From positions 9,493,501 to 9,557,500 of the forward strand of contig OU015661.1 of assembly GCA_907165275.2 (NCBI GenBank): DNA of 64,000 bases, read 5' to 3'. The position numbers and the translations under genes are program-made. This DNA is from Zygaena filipendulae (lineage: Eukaryota; Arthropoda; Insecta; Lepidoptera; Zygaenidae). The first letter of the stretch is position 1. Each line of letters opens with the position of its first letter. Of the stretch, positions 22,780-36,300 are shown piece after piece. The notes beneath the pieces are model-generated. The model was not told the DNA's origin. It saw only the letters and a program-made list of their open reading frames with translations, and did not search any database.

Positions 22780-22985
22780 CATGAAATCCGTTCTGTAGTT
22801 TTTGAGTTTATCGCGAACAGACAGACAGGTTTTATCCGCGATAGGTTCAGAATTTCAGCGGGAATTCCGGGATAAAAATTTCATGACAATTGGTTGAGCC
22901 TTAAGGCGTGAAAGCGTAACAAACAAACAATCAAACAAACAAACAAGCAAACAAACTCACTTTCGCATTTATAATATTAGTAGGT
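22780..22985 (-). repeat. Helitron-like element, minus strand
   Basis: Reads in reverse from 'ccgcatgaaatccgttctg' and 'attccgggataaaaatttca' to 'tcgcatttataatattagta' at its 5' end. It lies tail to tail with the copy just upstream. Confidence 0.55.
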
Positions 22986-23689
22986 AACGATTTGTAAGGA
23001 CTTCCGATATCATAATGCATTTTCTGTCTCTCTGCATGAGACGTCTGCCTGATACCTTTATCATCAGGATCACACTGACTGAAAATCGGTTACACCCGAA
23101 GGCTCCAAGAAATCTTCATTATGGACGATCAAACGCTGCTTTAGTTTAATAAACTAGAATTTCACCCACTTATTAAAATAGCATCTTTCCCATAAACCTT
23201 AGCGGTTTCATGAATGCCATGTAAGTTATTTTATTAAATAGGTTTTAATAAAAAACTCAACTTTAAAAGCTCATTCGTTTCAATTATTTTATCAATCAAT
23301 CCTATTGAATTGCTACTGTTTGTCGTTGATTGCCTTCATTGAAATGAGGGCAAATTACGCGTTAGTTGAGCACCTTGATGGCAATCGTTAAATAAACACA
23401 AAGTATTTATCTACAAACGATTACAAAACATGTATGTCGATCTGAGAGCCCTTAAAACCATTTAATGTGGGTCGAATCGTCTAAAATGATCAAGATGGTA
23501 CGCAAACGCATCCGTTCATCATGACATGTATTACCAACTGGCGACGCAGTATTTTAATTATGGCATTAAGTTATAAAATGCTGCGTTTTAACATATTTTG
23601 TAATGGAAACTCAGATTGTTGCTATGCCATTCAGCAAACTCGATTCGATTTCTTCAGACTAGGCGGGTACGTACGTATTTATAACTATC

Positions 23690-24025
23690 TGTTCCTCGAG
23701 CTCTCACCCGCATTAATTTCGGAGATCCCATGGGAATTCCGGTATAAGATGGACCTTGTGTCGTTCTCTGTATCCCTGACAACGTGTATGCCAAATTTCA
23801 TGATGATCGGTTGAGTAGTTAAGGGGTGAAAGCGTAACGGATAACTTTTTCTGACATTTCTATAACAATTAATTATTATCGTTATATTTCAACAAATTTA
23901 CACAAAACCTTGACAAATTATATACCTAAACCTTCCTCGAGAACCACTTTATGTATTGGTGGAAACAACATGAAACTCCATTCAGTAGTTTTTGAGTTTA
24001 TCGCGAACAGACAAACAGACAGACG
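23690..24025 (-). repeat. Helitron-like fragments, minus strand
   Basis: One copy spans about 23690-23845 ('gagctctcacccgcattaat' to 'ggggtgaaagcgtaacgg'). It is followed by 'acaaaaccttgacaaattat', 'tcctcgagaaccactttatg' and 'tttatcgcgaacagacaaac', a subfamily tail that recurs at 36560-36720. Confidence 0.5.
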
Positions 24026-24167
24026 CGGCGGAGAATTTTGTTTACTAATTTAATTTAATTTTGTTTATTTAGTTTTATTTATGTAGTGATACAATATTGT
24101 AGTAATAATGCTTTAGAGTGCGGGGGTAAATGGGGAAAATGATCTCGGTTGTAAATATTAATAATAA

Positions 24168-24377
24168 TCTATACTAATATTATGAAGAGAAAAGATTTTA
24201 TTTTTTGTTTGTTTGTTTGTTTGTTACGATTTAATTTGAAAAACTGCTGGACCGATTTCAAAAATTCTTTCACGATTAGAAAGCTTCATTATCCCTGGGT
24301 GACATAAGCTATATTGTAATCCGCAATTCCCGCGGGAACTCCGAAATAACGCCAATGAAACTGCGGGGAATAGCTAG
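24168..24377 (+). mobile_element. Helitron-like element, full length
   Basis: Starts A|TCTATACTAATATTATGAAG and ends GAAACTGCGGGGAATAGCTAG|T, 210 bp. A short reverse fragment of another copy follows at about 24391-24430. Confidence 0.65.
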
Positions 24378-25039
24378 TTTATATATATATAACTAAATTG
24401 CTGTTTTCCGCGGTTTCACCCGCGCAAACCTTCTAGTTCATGACTTGCACAGGTCAGTGGTTAGGTACCTACTGGCACAGCTGGAGATTGCTGTGAAAGT
24501 CAAAGTTCAAGAGAGTGGCATAGTAGTGCGGTTGCGAATGATCTAGATAGTAATGGTGCTATAGAGTAATGTGACTGGCCGATCCTCGTCTGAGGTAACT
24601 GGTTAGCTTTTATAAGTCCTCTGCAGTAATAGTACAGTCGATCACCAAATATAGGGTGCAAGATTAAAAGAGATACGAATTGAAGCCCTCGAACATTTAT
24701 GCTTATTGCTTATGGAAAAGGAAATACGGTACTATTTACTATGGAATTCCCGCGAGAACTCTGAAATTAATACTGGTAAACCCGCGGGAGTGAAAATATA
24801 TAAATTATAGAAAAAAATAAACACACTGACAAAATACCTTCCTTCAATATGTCCTTTGCTAAGCCTTATATCTCAAATGTATGTATTATTGAAATCATCA
24901 CTCGGCCGACGGCAGCCGTTCTATTGCAAAACAATGCAAAGGTTTTTGCGCTTTACTCAAATGTATACTAACCGCGAAAATATAATAAATACTTATTTGA
25001 GTTCTGAAAATAGGTTATCCTGGCATTCACTCGGGTGAG

Positions 25040-26100
25040 AAAATTGGTTTGTGATATTTATCAATATTGTGCTTATAATATTAATATTAATTTAACATAT
25101 CGATATCATAACATCTGTGTCATTTACATACTCTCTTTATAATCTCATCGGCTCAGAAAAAAGATTGATGTTTGGATGTTTGGTCACCGACTGTACTTAG
25201 TGGCGATGACCTTCTGATTGCGTCACTAAATAACCTTTTAAAAACCTTTTTGAATTTTTAAGGCTTAGTTGTCGTTTTCATAAATTATCCCGCGGGATAC
25301 ATTCTCCACATTCTCTTTTGAAGTCAGGTAAAAAGTAGCCCGTGATTATTTCAAAAATTGTCTACTAACATTGTGAATTACAACTCATAAGGTTAATATT
25401 TAATTTTGTAATCTTTCGAGCTTATTATTTGATACCTGTACGGACAGATGGACAGCCCAATTGAGAGAAAAAAATAATCAAACAATAGATCCGGTAAAGG
25501 GGTGGAATAAATCAAATTGCAGTTCTTTCATAACTAAATATACTCGTAAATTAATCTCTGGCGAAATTAAAATTTTATTTCGTTCGAGACAGTAATTCTA
25601 AATGTCAGTGCTTTATGGGACGGACTCGAGTCTCTAGTCTATGGCCATTATAGCACGTTACTAAACGTTACGACAACAGTTCACAGTTCCCGCAATATAA
25701 TTGACCCCCGACATGACCCGCTGTTGCTGCGTCTATGAATAACATTTTTTCTTCAAACGTACCTATGGGAAGACAATAGTGCTGCTCACACGTGTACAGA
25801 TTATATTATCGTATCGATTGATATTACGAGTAGTATCTAAGCTGTTTTAAAAATTGTTATTTTTATTTTCCTAATATTATAACCGTGGTAAATCAGAACA
25901 TCATTCTTATCTTCTCATTTAAATTATCTAAAAAATAGGAATACTAGATTGAATTTTCATCAAGATTCAGTGAAAAAAATCTATAAATTAATTACATACA
26001 TCACATTATGTATTATGATATATACGAATTACGAAAAGTAAAAATTTATACGAGACGTAAAAATTACAGCCATCCTAATATATAGCTGGCCAGAGATTCA
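25040..26100. other. No gene recognised
   Basis: AT-rich sequence with weak Helitron 3' traces near 25290 (TCCCGCGGGATA). No coding segment bounded by splice sites and no tRNA seen. Confidence 0.35.
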
Positions 26101-26129
26101 ATTTCGATTTCGATTGTTGAAATACTAGG

Positions 26130-26156
26130 TATCGATATAATTAAATAGTATCGATA
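26130..26156. promoter_or_regulatory. Two DRE-type TATCGATA motifs
   Basis: TATCGATA occurs at 26130-26137 and again at 26149-26156. In Drosophila this palindrome is the DREF-binding element of many promoters. The spot is 1.2 kb before the first recognised kinase exon and just before a GC-richer patch (26215-26250), so it could mark a start of transcription; that link is inference. Confidence 0.35.
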
Positions 26157-26399
26157 AAACTAGATAATAGGTATGTCCATTGTCCAGCCATCACTGGCAT
26201 GCAAGAAAATGGCATTTCCGCGTACGCGCATCGCCGTCGCAACGCAAGAAACGTGTTTGTTGCATTATAATAGAGTATTATAATTTATGTTATTTGAAAG
26301 TATCATCAAAAATGCATCATAAATTATCTAGTGTATTGCGATTTTTCAATCCTCAGGGCTAATCCGAGATTACGTGAAAACCAGACAGATATGTGATCT

Positions 26400-26465
26400 G
26401 TATGCTATATATATATATATATTTATATATATTTATTGGTCCATGATATTATATATATTATATTT
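26400..26465. repeat. TA microsatellite
   Basis: Alternating (TA)n with TTTA interruptions. A (CTTT)n tract follows at about 26530-26560. Confidence 0.7.
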
Positions 26466-26983
26466 TGTTAAATCATGTTTGTATAAAATAATTGTAATTG
26501 TATTGTGTCTCTGTGTCCAAAGAAATGCCTTTTCTTTCCTTCTTTCTTTCTTTCTTATCTGTCAGTTGAAAATTAGTCCAGGCATGCACAAAATCGCAGT
26601 AAATTTTTCTTTCTATAAAGCTATAACGACTAAAGATGGTCAACTTGGCTAAGGCCTCCGTCAAGGTCACGTTAGCGTATAACCTACATATATTTCACAT
26701 TTTAAACGGCCGATTTTTTTTATGAAAACTTATAAGATTTCTTGTAAGATATTATGGTTTCACGGAGGTAGTGTAGACGACTCTGGGTATAATAAAAACT
26801 TACTTCAGGGTGTGGAAATCGGGGCAGTACTTTCGGTAGTAGGTACTTTCTCTAACTCTAAGGGCCTCTTTCAAATACACATCCACGTTCACTGTCTGCT
26901 CTCGCTACTATTAAAGCCTTATCAAAATTATCATATTATTATGACCTTGTAAGTACCGTGGGGTTCCAGCAATGGGCTAGTTA

Positions 26984-27231
26984 ACTAAATTTTAGGTTTA
27001 AGTCCGTCATGTAGATAAATAAAAAATATTGGAAACGTATTTTTCTCACTTTTTTCGTAGGTAATCAAAAAATTACGGAGATACATTAACTCGAAATGGC
27101 GCGTGACTAAACGTAAACTTTCGATGCGCTTTATCTAAGTATTTATTTAACCAAAATATTTCGTGTGTATTTTTATTTTATTATGTAACTGGCGGACTAA
27201 ATAGAATTTCGATTTTCCGGAAACATGCCTA
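26984..27231. repeat. CRE-bearing foldback element, copy c
   Basis: Modules 'aagtccgtcatgtagat', 'ggaaacgtatttttctcac' and 'gcgctttatctaag...taactggcggactaaatag' in inverted arrangement. The central TGACGTCA region has been lost (GCGTGACTAAACG remains). Ends just before the first recognised kinase exon. Confidence 0.55.
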
Positions 27232-27324
27232 TTCGCGATAAAAACCAACTGAGAGTTGGTTGTCGATAGAAATAGCCAACACTAGTGTGACCTTAACAAG
27301 TGCTTATCCAGATTATCTTTACAG

Positions 27325-30300
27325 AAATGTCGACATAACACCCAGCGGCCAAGTGGAACAGAGTCCGCTGTACGTTCATAAGGAATTTGATGTGAGTACT
27401 CTATTATTAAGCTGCAAAACTATCGCCAAGTGAAAAAAAAAACTCTTAAGATATTTAATTTGAAAAGAAATCGATACATAGATGTAATCACGTTTGATAG
27501 TCGTTGAATCTTAACTCAATAGAAATAAAGTTCAAAATCTGACAAAAGTGTTTTCATACTTTTGCTGCTATATTGCAGGTGATTTGCTGTGGTATAGCCT
27601 ATATCACAGCAAATCACCTGCAATGTTGCCGGGGTATAAAAATCATATAAATAAATAAATAAATGATATGAGTAATGGGTATAAAATAAATATAAATAAA
27701 TAATAAAAAAAAAAATTAGGTTAATATAATACATACACACATATAAGCCTACATACATACATAATATACCTACTTAGATATAGAGCATTTCAAGTTTTCA
27801 AGTTATTTAAAAAAAGAAAAAAATCGTCCAATATTTCATCATTAATCTACACGACGGCCTGAAAACTACAATTTTCACTTGTAATCTAATTTGAAATTTA
27901 CTATACCTAACAGCTGCCAGAGGAAGAGCCCGGTGATGAATGGGAGGTGAAAAGGTCGCGGGTGCACTTGGGGGCGCTGATCGGCAGTGGAGCCTTCGGC
28001 AGGGTGCACGCTGCGCACTTAGACATGCCGGGAGGAGAGACCGTCGCTGTCGCTGCTAAGATGCTAGCTGGTAAAGTATACAAAATAGAAAGTATATAAA
28101 TTTATGTCTTTATCCAGAAACTAGCCCCGCAGTTTCACGCGCGGTAATTTTGGAGATCCTCCGGGAATTCCGGGACAAAAAGTACTCTTCGCCCTTCTCT
28201 GTACCCCTGAAAACGTGTATGCAAAATTTCATGATGACCGGTTAAGCCGTTGAGGCGTGAAAGCGTAATAAACAAACAAACAAACTCACTTTCGCATTTA
28301 TAATAATTACTAGCTGTGCCCCGCGGTTTCACCCGCGGTATTTTCGGAGTTCCCGTGGGAATCCCGGGAAAAAAGTACGCTATGTCCTTCTCTCTACCTC
28401 TGACAACGTGCATGCCAAATTTCATCCAAATCCGTTCTGCCATTTTTGCGTGATTGAGTAACAAACATCCACACTTTCACATTTATAATATTAGTAGGAT
28501 AATAGTAAGGATTCTGGATGCTGTATGTCCAGTTAAAAAAATAATTGAAAACACAGTTTTGTTTTCTCGAGAGTACACGGGTAAACATGTAAAATTAGAA
28601 CAATTCCATTAAGCCCACGCTTACACAACTGTTTGTGTAGGAAATGAAAGCATCATGATATCTTGTTATGTCACAGCCATAGTCACCGGCAGGGTTGCCA
28701 GGTGTCCGGCTTTTTGTCGAACTTCTCAGTATTTCAACTCCGCGTTCGTTACATGCAATACTAATATTTTTAAATTATTGCTTTTTTTTTTCTAGGAAAC
28801 AATTTCTGGATAGTTTCCGAGATAATTCCCTATAGGCAGAACCGATTCTAAAAAAATCCACTGACAAATCTGTAGTGTCATAGAATACTTTATATCTCGA
28901 ACGAAGTCAAGTGTATCCTATGTTTTAGAGTAACACAAAGAACGGTTTGAACAACGAGTTCCTGAGTAAACGAAATGTCGAATCGGCAGCGAAAGTGTCA
29001 ATTATTTTAATAGTCAATAAAATAGTTAAATAAAATTTGTGATTATAATTCGTTTTATAAAGAATCACAGGTGCATAATCAAAAAGATATTATTGTGACT
29101 ATTTTTATTATTTTCCTTAAGTTTTTACTATGTTCACTCTGAGGAAGATCAATAGGGATGTTGACTACTATTGAAAATCAAAATTCTAATTAGTCCGTCA
29201 GTTAGAAAATAAAAAAAACAATAGACACGTATTTTTTGCTTTTTTAAATAAATTAAAATATACAGAGATAAAGCGCATTAAAGTTTAGGGTGAGGGGGTC
29301 GTGACGTCACTAACCGCAAAACCGCCATACAAACTGTCAGAATAGTGACGTCACGCGAAATTTCAACTCAATATATCGCCGTTATTTTTTGATTACGTAA
29401 AAAAAGAAAAAATACGTGTCCAATATTTTTTAATAATCTACAAAACGGACTAAAAAATAAAAATTAGTCAACATGCCCATTCATTCCGCTGTGTAATTTT
29501 CAGTATTTTGGACAATTTAATCTGGCAACCCTAGTCACAGTCTAAGTCAGTGATTCCTGTTGAACCGGTCGCTTTTGTCCAAATAACAAACGTGTCTCGC
29601 CTCCTTTTATCGTGGAACATATTATCTTTACTATGTCTTTAGTAATGAATTCGTACAACTCAATTGTTTTGGATGAATTGTTTAACTTTTGCCGTTTGAG
29701 CCATGTCGCGGGCATGATTAATAAAAAGAAATCTTGGCAAGGTGCTTTCAGGTAGAAAACAGGCGGTCTACCGGTATAAGCCGGTGCGGACAAGTGCATA
29801 AAAAATATGAGATTAATGTTAAAAAATGAACAATGATCTTTAAATCTAAGTATATCGAAGGTAAAAAAGTGTACCTGCATAACGAATAACTTTTACTTAA
29901 AGATCTTGAAGCTTTTCTTTTCAATGACTCCATGAAACTCTCTTTATTTAAAGCTAATTATAGATTTTATAATTAAAAAAAGGATTTTTGAATGAAAAAC
30001 AAACAGAGAAACGTTACTTTTAATGTATCTACATATAATATTAATTCTAAAGATATTAAAAAGAAAAATGCATATTATATAATAATATAGCTGTCCCCCG
30101 CGTTTTCATCCGCGGTAATTTCGGGGTTCCCGCGGAGGTTGCAGGAAAAAAGTACTCTATGTCCTTCAGTTCCCGAGGGAATTCCGGGATAAAAACTATC
30201 CTATCTTTTAAGTTGGACCATATTATAAATGGTTGCAAAATTTTATCAAAATCCGTTCAGCAGTTTCGGAGTCCATCGCGGACAAACAACGTGACACGTG

Positions 30301-33300
30301 ATTTATATATATTAGAGCTAATCTCTGAAACGGCTGGACCGATTTTAACGGGACTTTCACTGACAGATAACTAATATTATAAGGAACAATTCACTTACTT
30401 TTATTTTAGAACAAAATTGATTCTGCGGGAATTCCGAAAATCACGCGGGTGAAACCGCGGGGCGCAGCTAGTACTAAAATATAATTGCCTTAACTGTCCA
30501 CTATTTCATAATAATATCTACATTTTTTGTTGTCATATTTTGTGCTATCAATTTAAAATGCTTAAATTAATACACAGAAAACGTGACGCAAGAAGAAGTG
30601 GAGGACTTCTTAGGAGAGATCAAAATGCTCAAACACGTCGGTTCTCACAAGCACGTGATCCGGCTGATCGCGTGTTGCACGCGACAAACGCCCCTCATCG
30701 CCCTGCTGGAGTGCGCCCCCCGGGGCGACCTGCTGTCGCTGCTGCGCGCCGCCCGGGGGCGGAGGAAGAAGAGCCAGCGGTCCGACACTACTAGGAGGGC
30801 AGACAGCGATGTCAATGGTCGACCTTCCGTGGGTGATTGTAAGTATATTAGGGGCAGGAAGAGCGGACAAGTGTTAGTATCAATGGCAAATCTCATGTGC
30901 GAGTGGGATGCCTTGGCTCGCAATGGAATAGAATGGGCCTCCTGGGTACTGCTTATCCAGAACCAGAGGACTTTGGGTTCCTGCCTTCCCAGCCTTTTCC
31001 ACCGAGGTCTTTAGAGGAGGTAGAGGGAAGATCACAGGATGGGTATGGTACAAAAGATCTCAAGGGTCGAAGTACTGAGACTTTATCTGCCAACCTGCTT
31101 AAGATAAGTACTGCATTAGAGACTAATTTTAGCCTGCAGCTTCGATCGCGTTGATGTAGTTTGTGTCAATCAATCCTTGATTTTTTCTGGATGAAAGGTA
31201 TGTAGTATGTACAGTTAGTATCAGTAATATGCAAACACTTGTGTCTTTGAACTTTATTACTGTTGCAATAAGATGTGATGATGTCTGTTAAAAGTGTTTG
31301 TATATACATACCTATTGCAGCAGACCCAGTACCCTATGCCCTTTTCTGTACCACAGACAACGTGTATGCGCATGATGATCAGTAGGTAGACTATATAGGC
31401 GTAAAAGCTTAACAAACAAACAAACTCACATATTATGCAAATTTTATAACATTCGTTGGAAATTTTATTGGATACCAATGCCCTTATTCACTATGACCCA
31501 CCCACATTCCTTGCCCATAACGCGCGTTCCAAAAACGCATTTCCAAACGTTCTAGATGCCAAGATATTAGAAATTATTATTTTTTATGTCATAAGAAACG
31601 TTGTAAATGTATTTTTTTACAATAAAACTTCTTTGATTATGAAGGAAAGACAGTTTTTGCGGCGTCTTATCTTAGCGCGGCGTGTTATGGTCAAAGTGAA
31701 TAAGTACCCAGTTGGCCCACGCGTTTTCAATTAGGAATAAGTCAAAACATTGAAATATTGGTTTTTAACACCCTAAATGCCGATTTGTAATTTGTATAAC
31801 CTCTTCAAAATTTCCGGTACTTCCATTTAATCTTTCACACCTCTTTTAATCCTATTAAGGGTGGAATTTCCACAAAGCCGTTCTTAGGGAGTCTTTACTT
31901 ACTAGAGTAGATTAATTAGTCAGAATAATACTAATATTATAAAGAGGTAGAAGTTCGTGAGTTTATGGATCGTGAGTTTGTGTCGTTGTAGGGGGCAATT
32001 TCTGGATCTACTGAACCGATTTAAAAAATTATTTCACTTATAGGAAGTTACGGTAGTCCTGAGTGACACAGGGTACTTTTTATCTCGAAATTCTCACGGG
32101 AACTCCGAAATAACCGCGAGTGAAACCCCAAGGGACAGCTAGTGCTTATACAAATTAAAAAAACTCAACACGCGGGATTATCGTGGAACCCAAGTTTTTT
32201 GTTGTTGTATTTATAAACGCCTGCAGTATTCTTAACGACAAATTTTTCTATAGTTGATGTTACGATAGTAAAACTAAATTCGTTGTCATTAGATTAGCGC
32301 CCTTGTTTCAAAACGAATCGAATCAAATATACTTTATTGCACACACAGTACAATGAGGCGACCTATATTCCTATTTTCCTACACACATCCAGAATAAAAA
32401 AAAATCAGTGCGCAAAGTGACAACAGCTCTTATGACATAAAAGCTAAATGGACTTAATTGTTTTCAGCTGAATACACGAACCTGAGTGATTCAGACCCAA
32501 CACTCTCCGAAGGCAAGTGCTGGGCGGACGGCGGTGGTCCCAGGACAATGGACCACTACGTCGCAGAGCCGGCGCTCTGCCTCGACGGCAGCGTCATGAG
32601 GGAGTACGCGCTGCAGGTCGCATTGGGCATGAGGCATTTGGAGGAGAGAGGGATCACACACCGGTAAGTGTTTCCTACTAGTGGTAGGTACCTAAGCAAA
32701 ATTAGTAGGTATAAATCTTGTTAAGCTAAGCCATGGCTAAGCTAAACCACATCAAGGAGTGTAGTAGGTATCTGATTCTCGTTTCAAATATGTATGATAG
32801 AAATGTATAAAAATTCGATAAAAAAAAAAAATCTCATGAAATTTTGTATATACATGGTCAGGGGTTACAGAAAAGGACATAGGGTAGGTACTTTTTATCC
32901 GGGAATTCCTGCAGGATCTCCAAAATTTCCGCGGGGAACAGCTAGTAATGATAATATGCAGATCATAAGTCTGACATATTTAAGGTATACCTGTATCAGG
33001 TCCATATTTAGATGTAAGTATTCTCAGGCTCGCAGATGTACTAACTCTTGCCCGCGGCTTCGCTTGTGTGGTCCATCGGTACGTCGCGTCGCCTCGGCCA
33101 ATTTGGGCACATAATTTTCTAAGTTATTTGAGACGTGGATCGAATATTGAATACGCTTGTTCAATAGGTGTCCCTCATCTAACATCACATCCTGTATAAA
33201 AAGTGTAAGTAACTAAATTGTCGATGTCTTTATAATATTATATTTTAAACAAGTATGTATATCACGATCTATATTCATAACAATAGCAATTATTAATTAC

Positions 33301-36300
33301 CAGCTGACCCGACAAACGTGGTCGTGTCCCAAAAAATGTAAGGTACAAATTCTCAGTCTCTAATTTTGCAATTTCCGGCTCACTTTTCAATACGAGCATA
33401 GATAATTTTAATACTACACTACGGGAACATCGCGGAACAAAAAACGCGGAACAAAAAATTGCCAAAATAATCCAGCCATTCTCAAACGATGCGCTTACCA
33501 ACGATGAACGAACAGAATTTACTTTTTTTATTTACATAGATAGATGTAATTAGGAACATAGTATTATATTATCTGTGGTAATAATTTATATTATCTGTGG
33601 TAATAAGTATAAACGTAGGTACCTCTAGCGTTAATAAGACGACGTTTCGGTGAATATTACTGAACGGTTACAAAGACCAATTTCAGTAAAGCCCTCTTCA
33701 ATCACCGTTAACCAACGAATTCACAGAAATCTCATTTCCTCAAACATGATTGTAAACAAAAATTAATAAACCCCTTCTGTTATGATAACAAAAATGACAT
33801 AAGTACCTAATTACGACTGAACGTCTATAACAGCTACCTACTCACCCATTATGTATAATTGTATAAGCAACTGCAAAACGAGACGTCGGAAGTAGAGTTT
33901 TACAAACGTTTAACTTTAATAACATGTTTATTTAACGTGTATCCGCCTTGACGTGGCACGGAGCTAGCGGGAAATCTCCGGGATTTTCTGGGAATCACCC
34001 CCGGCAACAGGCGGTTTCCCGGAACCCCGGCGGGGAGCTCGGGATATATTTAAAACATCGAGTGCCTCCGTCAAGTTACTCGAGTTTAACCTTGTGCGAG
34101 TACCTACAACGTCAATACGTAACCGAGTTAACGTTCAAAATGTACAGCTCGTATCAAAGCGCCTGGCGATATTCATTAGCAATGTTTTTTGCGTTTTAAT
34201 ATCTCTGTCTTTTTTAACCGACTTCCAAAAAGGAGGAGGTTCTATGTTCGATTGTATGTATGTTTTTTTTTTTTTTTTTTTTTATGTATGTTCACCGATT
34301 ACTCGAAGACGGTTGGACCGATTTGAAAAATTCTTTTTTTGTTTGAAAGGGTATACTCCCAATTAGGTCCCATTGCCACCAAATCCAGATCTGATGATGG
34401 GATCTTGGAGAAATCGAAGGGACTCTTCAAAAATGAAAGTCACACCTATAGCGATTTGGGTATTTTTTATAGTAAATCGTTCATTTGCTTTTGAAAAGCA
34501 AAATTTGAAGAAGTGGAACTGATGATGAAGACCACAGATGGTCATCGGAACTACTCAACAATAATACGTATTTCACGGATTCCGATTGGAGCGATTTCGA
34601 AAATTGTTTTTTTTGTTTGAAAGAGGATACTTCCAAATTGATTCCATTGTCACCAAGTCGAGATCTGATGATGGGATCTTGGAGTAATCGAGGGAACTCT
34701 TCAAAAATTATAGGTACACCTATAGCGATTTCTGGATTTTTTATAGTAAATCGTTTATTTGCTTTTGGAAAGTAAAATTTGAAGAAGTGGAACTGATGAT
34801 GAAGACCACAGATGGTCATCAGAACTGCTAAATAATAGGAATTTCACAGGTTCCGATTCCTTAACTTTAATATGGTTTCTAAACAATTTATGCTCGTCAC
34901 AATGTATATGGTGAAGTGGAACTGATGATGATGAACCAGGAGAACTCCTCAACAATTAACGTCCCTGCGTCGGGAAAAGCAATATTTTGTAAAAGGTGAT
35001 GAGCAGTTGACATTAGGCTATTGTAACTTAGAGAAATTACGAACTAAGTCACTTAAAAGCGAGAAATAAACAAATTTTTAACAAAAAAATTAAAACCGAC
35101 TTCCAAAAACACAAAACTAAAAATCTCAAAATAAAAAGCTAAAAATAACAACATACCGATTTAATCCAAAAGACAAAAACACACGTAATATTATTATTGG
35201 TTTGTGCTACCACTAATTGGTATGAAGTCGGTGACAAGCCAAATATGGAGGGGTAGATGGGCTAAGTCGACTCCCGCCACCAGCTTTTTGTGAACAGGAC
35301 AACCCAAGTGGGCAGACACCAGCGGGCTTGTCACCGAATTCAAACCGATTAGTGGTAGCACAAACCAATAATAATATTACGTGTGTTTTTGTCTTTTGGA
35401 TTAAATCGGTATGTTGTTATTTTTTAATTTGAAAAAAAAAGAACGTTTGAAAGGTAGGACCTTTGGCATTTTTAAAAGCTTTTATTTAACTTGCAATGTA
35501 GGTATGTATGTAAGTATGTTTATACGGGTGGAATCTTGCAACTCAATTTTGAAGCAGATATCTTCAACCGATTTAGCTGATTTTTTTTTATTTCATAATA
35601 TCTACCTACATCCTTAAGAATTTGGTATCCTTACATAATATTATAAAACAAAGCCCTTCGCCGCGTCTGTCTGTCTAGTTGTCTGTTCGCGATAAACTCA
35701 AAAACTACTAAACGGATTTTCATGCGGTTTTCACCGATAGAGAGAAAGATTTCAGAGGAAGGTTTAAAGGTATAGTTTATCCTGAAATTTCCGCGGGAAA
35801 ACCGAAATTACCGCGAGTGAAAACGCGGAGGACAGCTAGTATTCGAGTTCTTTCATAAGTATATAGGTAATTATTTGAGTATTAGAAATCATTACTTAAT
35901 TTTACTTGTAATTTATTTCGTAATATACAAAACTATTATGATGTGTGCGTGGAATGGAGCGAAATTACCTTTGTTAATATTTTATTTATTAATTAATTTA
36001 TTCTTTATTGCATAGTACGTAGGTACAAATGGCGAAACAGACACAAAGACCAGGCGGAGGACTGTTCTATAATATTTATGGATAATATTATAGGTACATA
36101 AACTTTATTGGTTTATCCTGAAGTTGATGTTTTTAACGAAATATTGATAGCTTGACTGTCCCGAACTGTCCGTACTTCCACAGATTTTTTGGTGTCCTTC
36201 CTATTCAATACTACACAAAATTCGATGACGCACACCGTCGCCTAGCAACCGTTGCTAAGCGACTGTCTTATTTGATCGACAGCTGATGTAGATTTTGGTT

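Noticed and set aside
26722..26952. Candidate upstream kinase exon (26810-26949) ending at a good donor GTAAGT with matching phase
   Set aside because: The translated sequence has no usable transmembrane segment or recognisable receptor domain, and the acceptor is ordinary. The phase match alone has a one-in-three chance.
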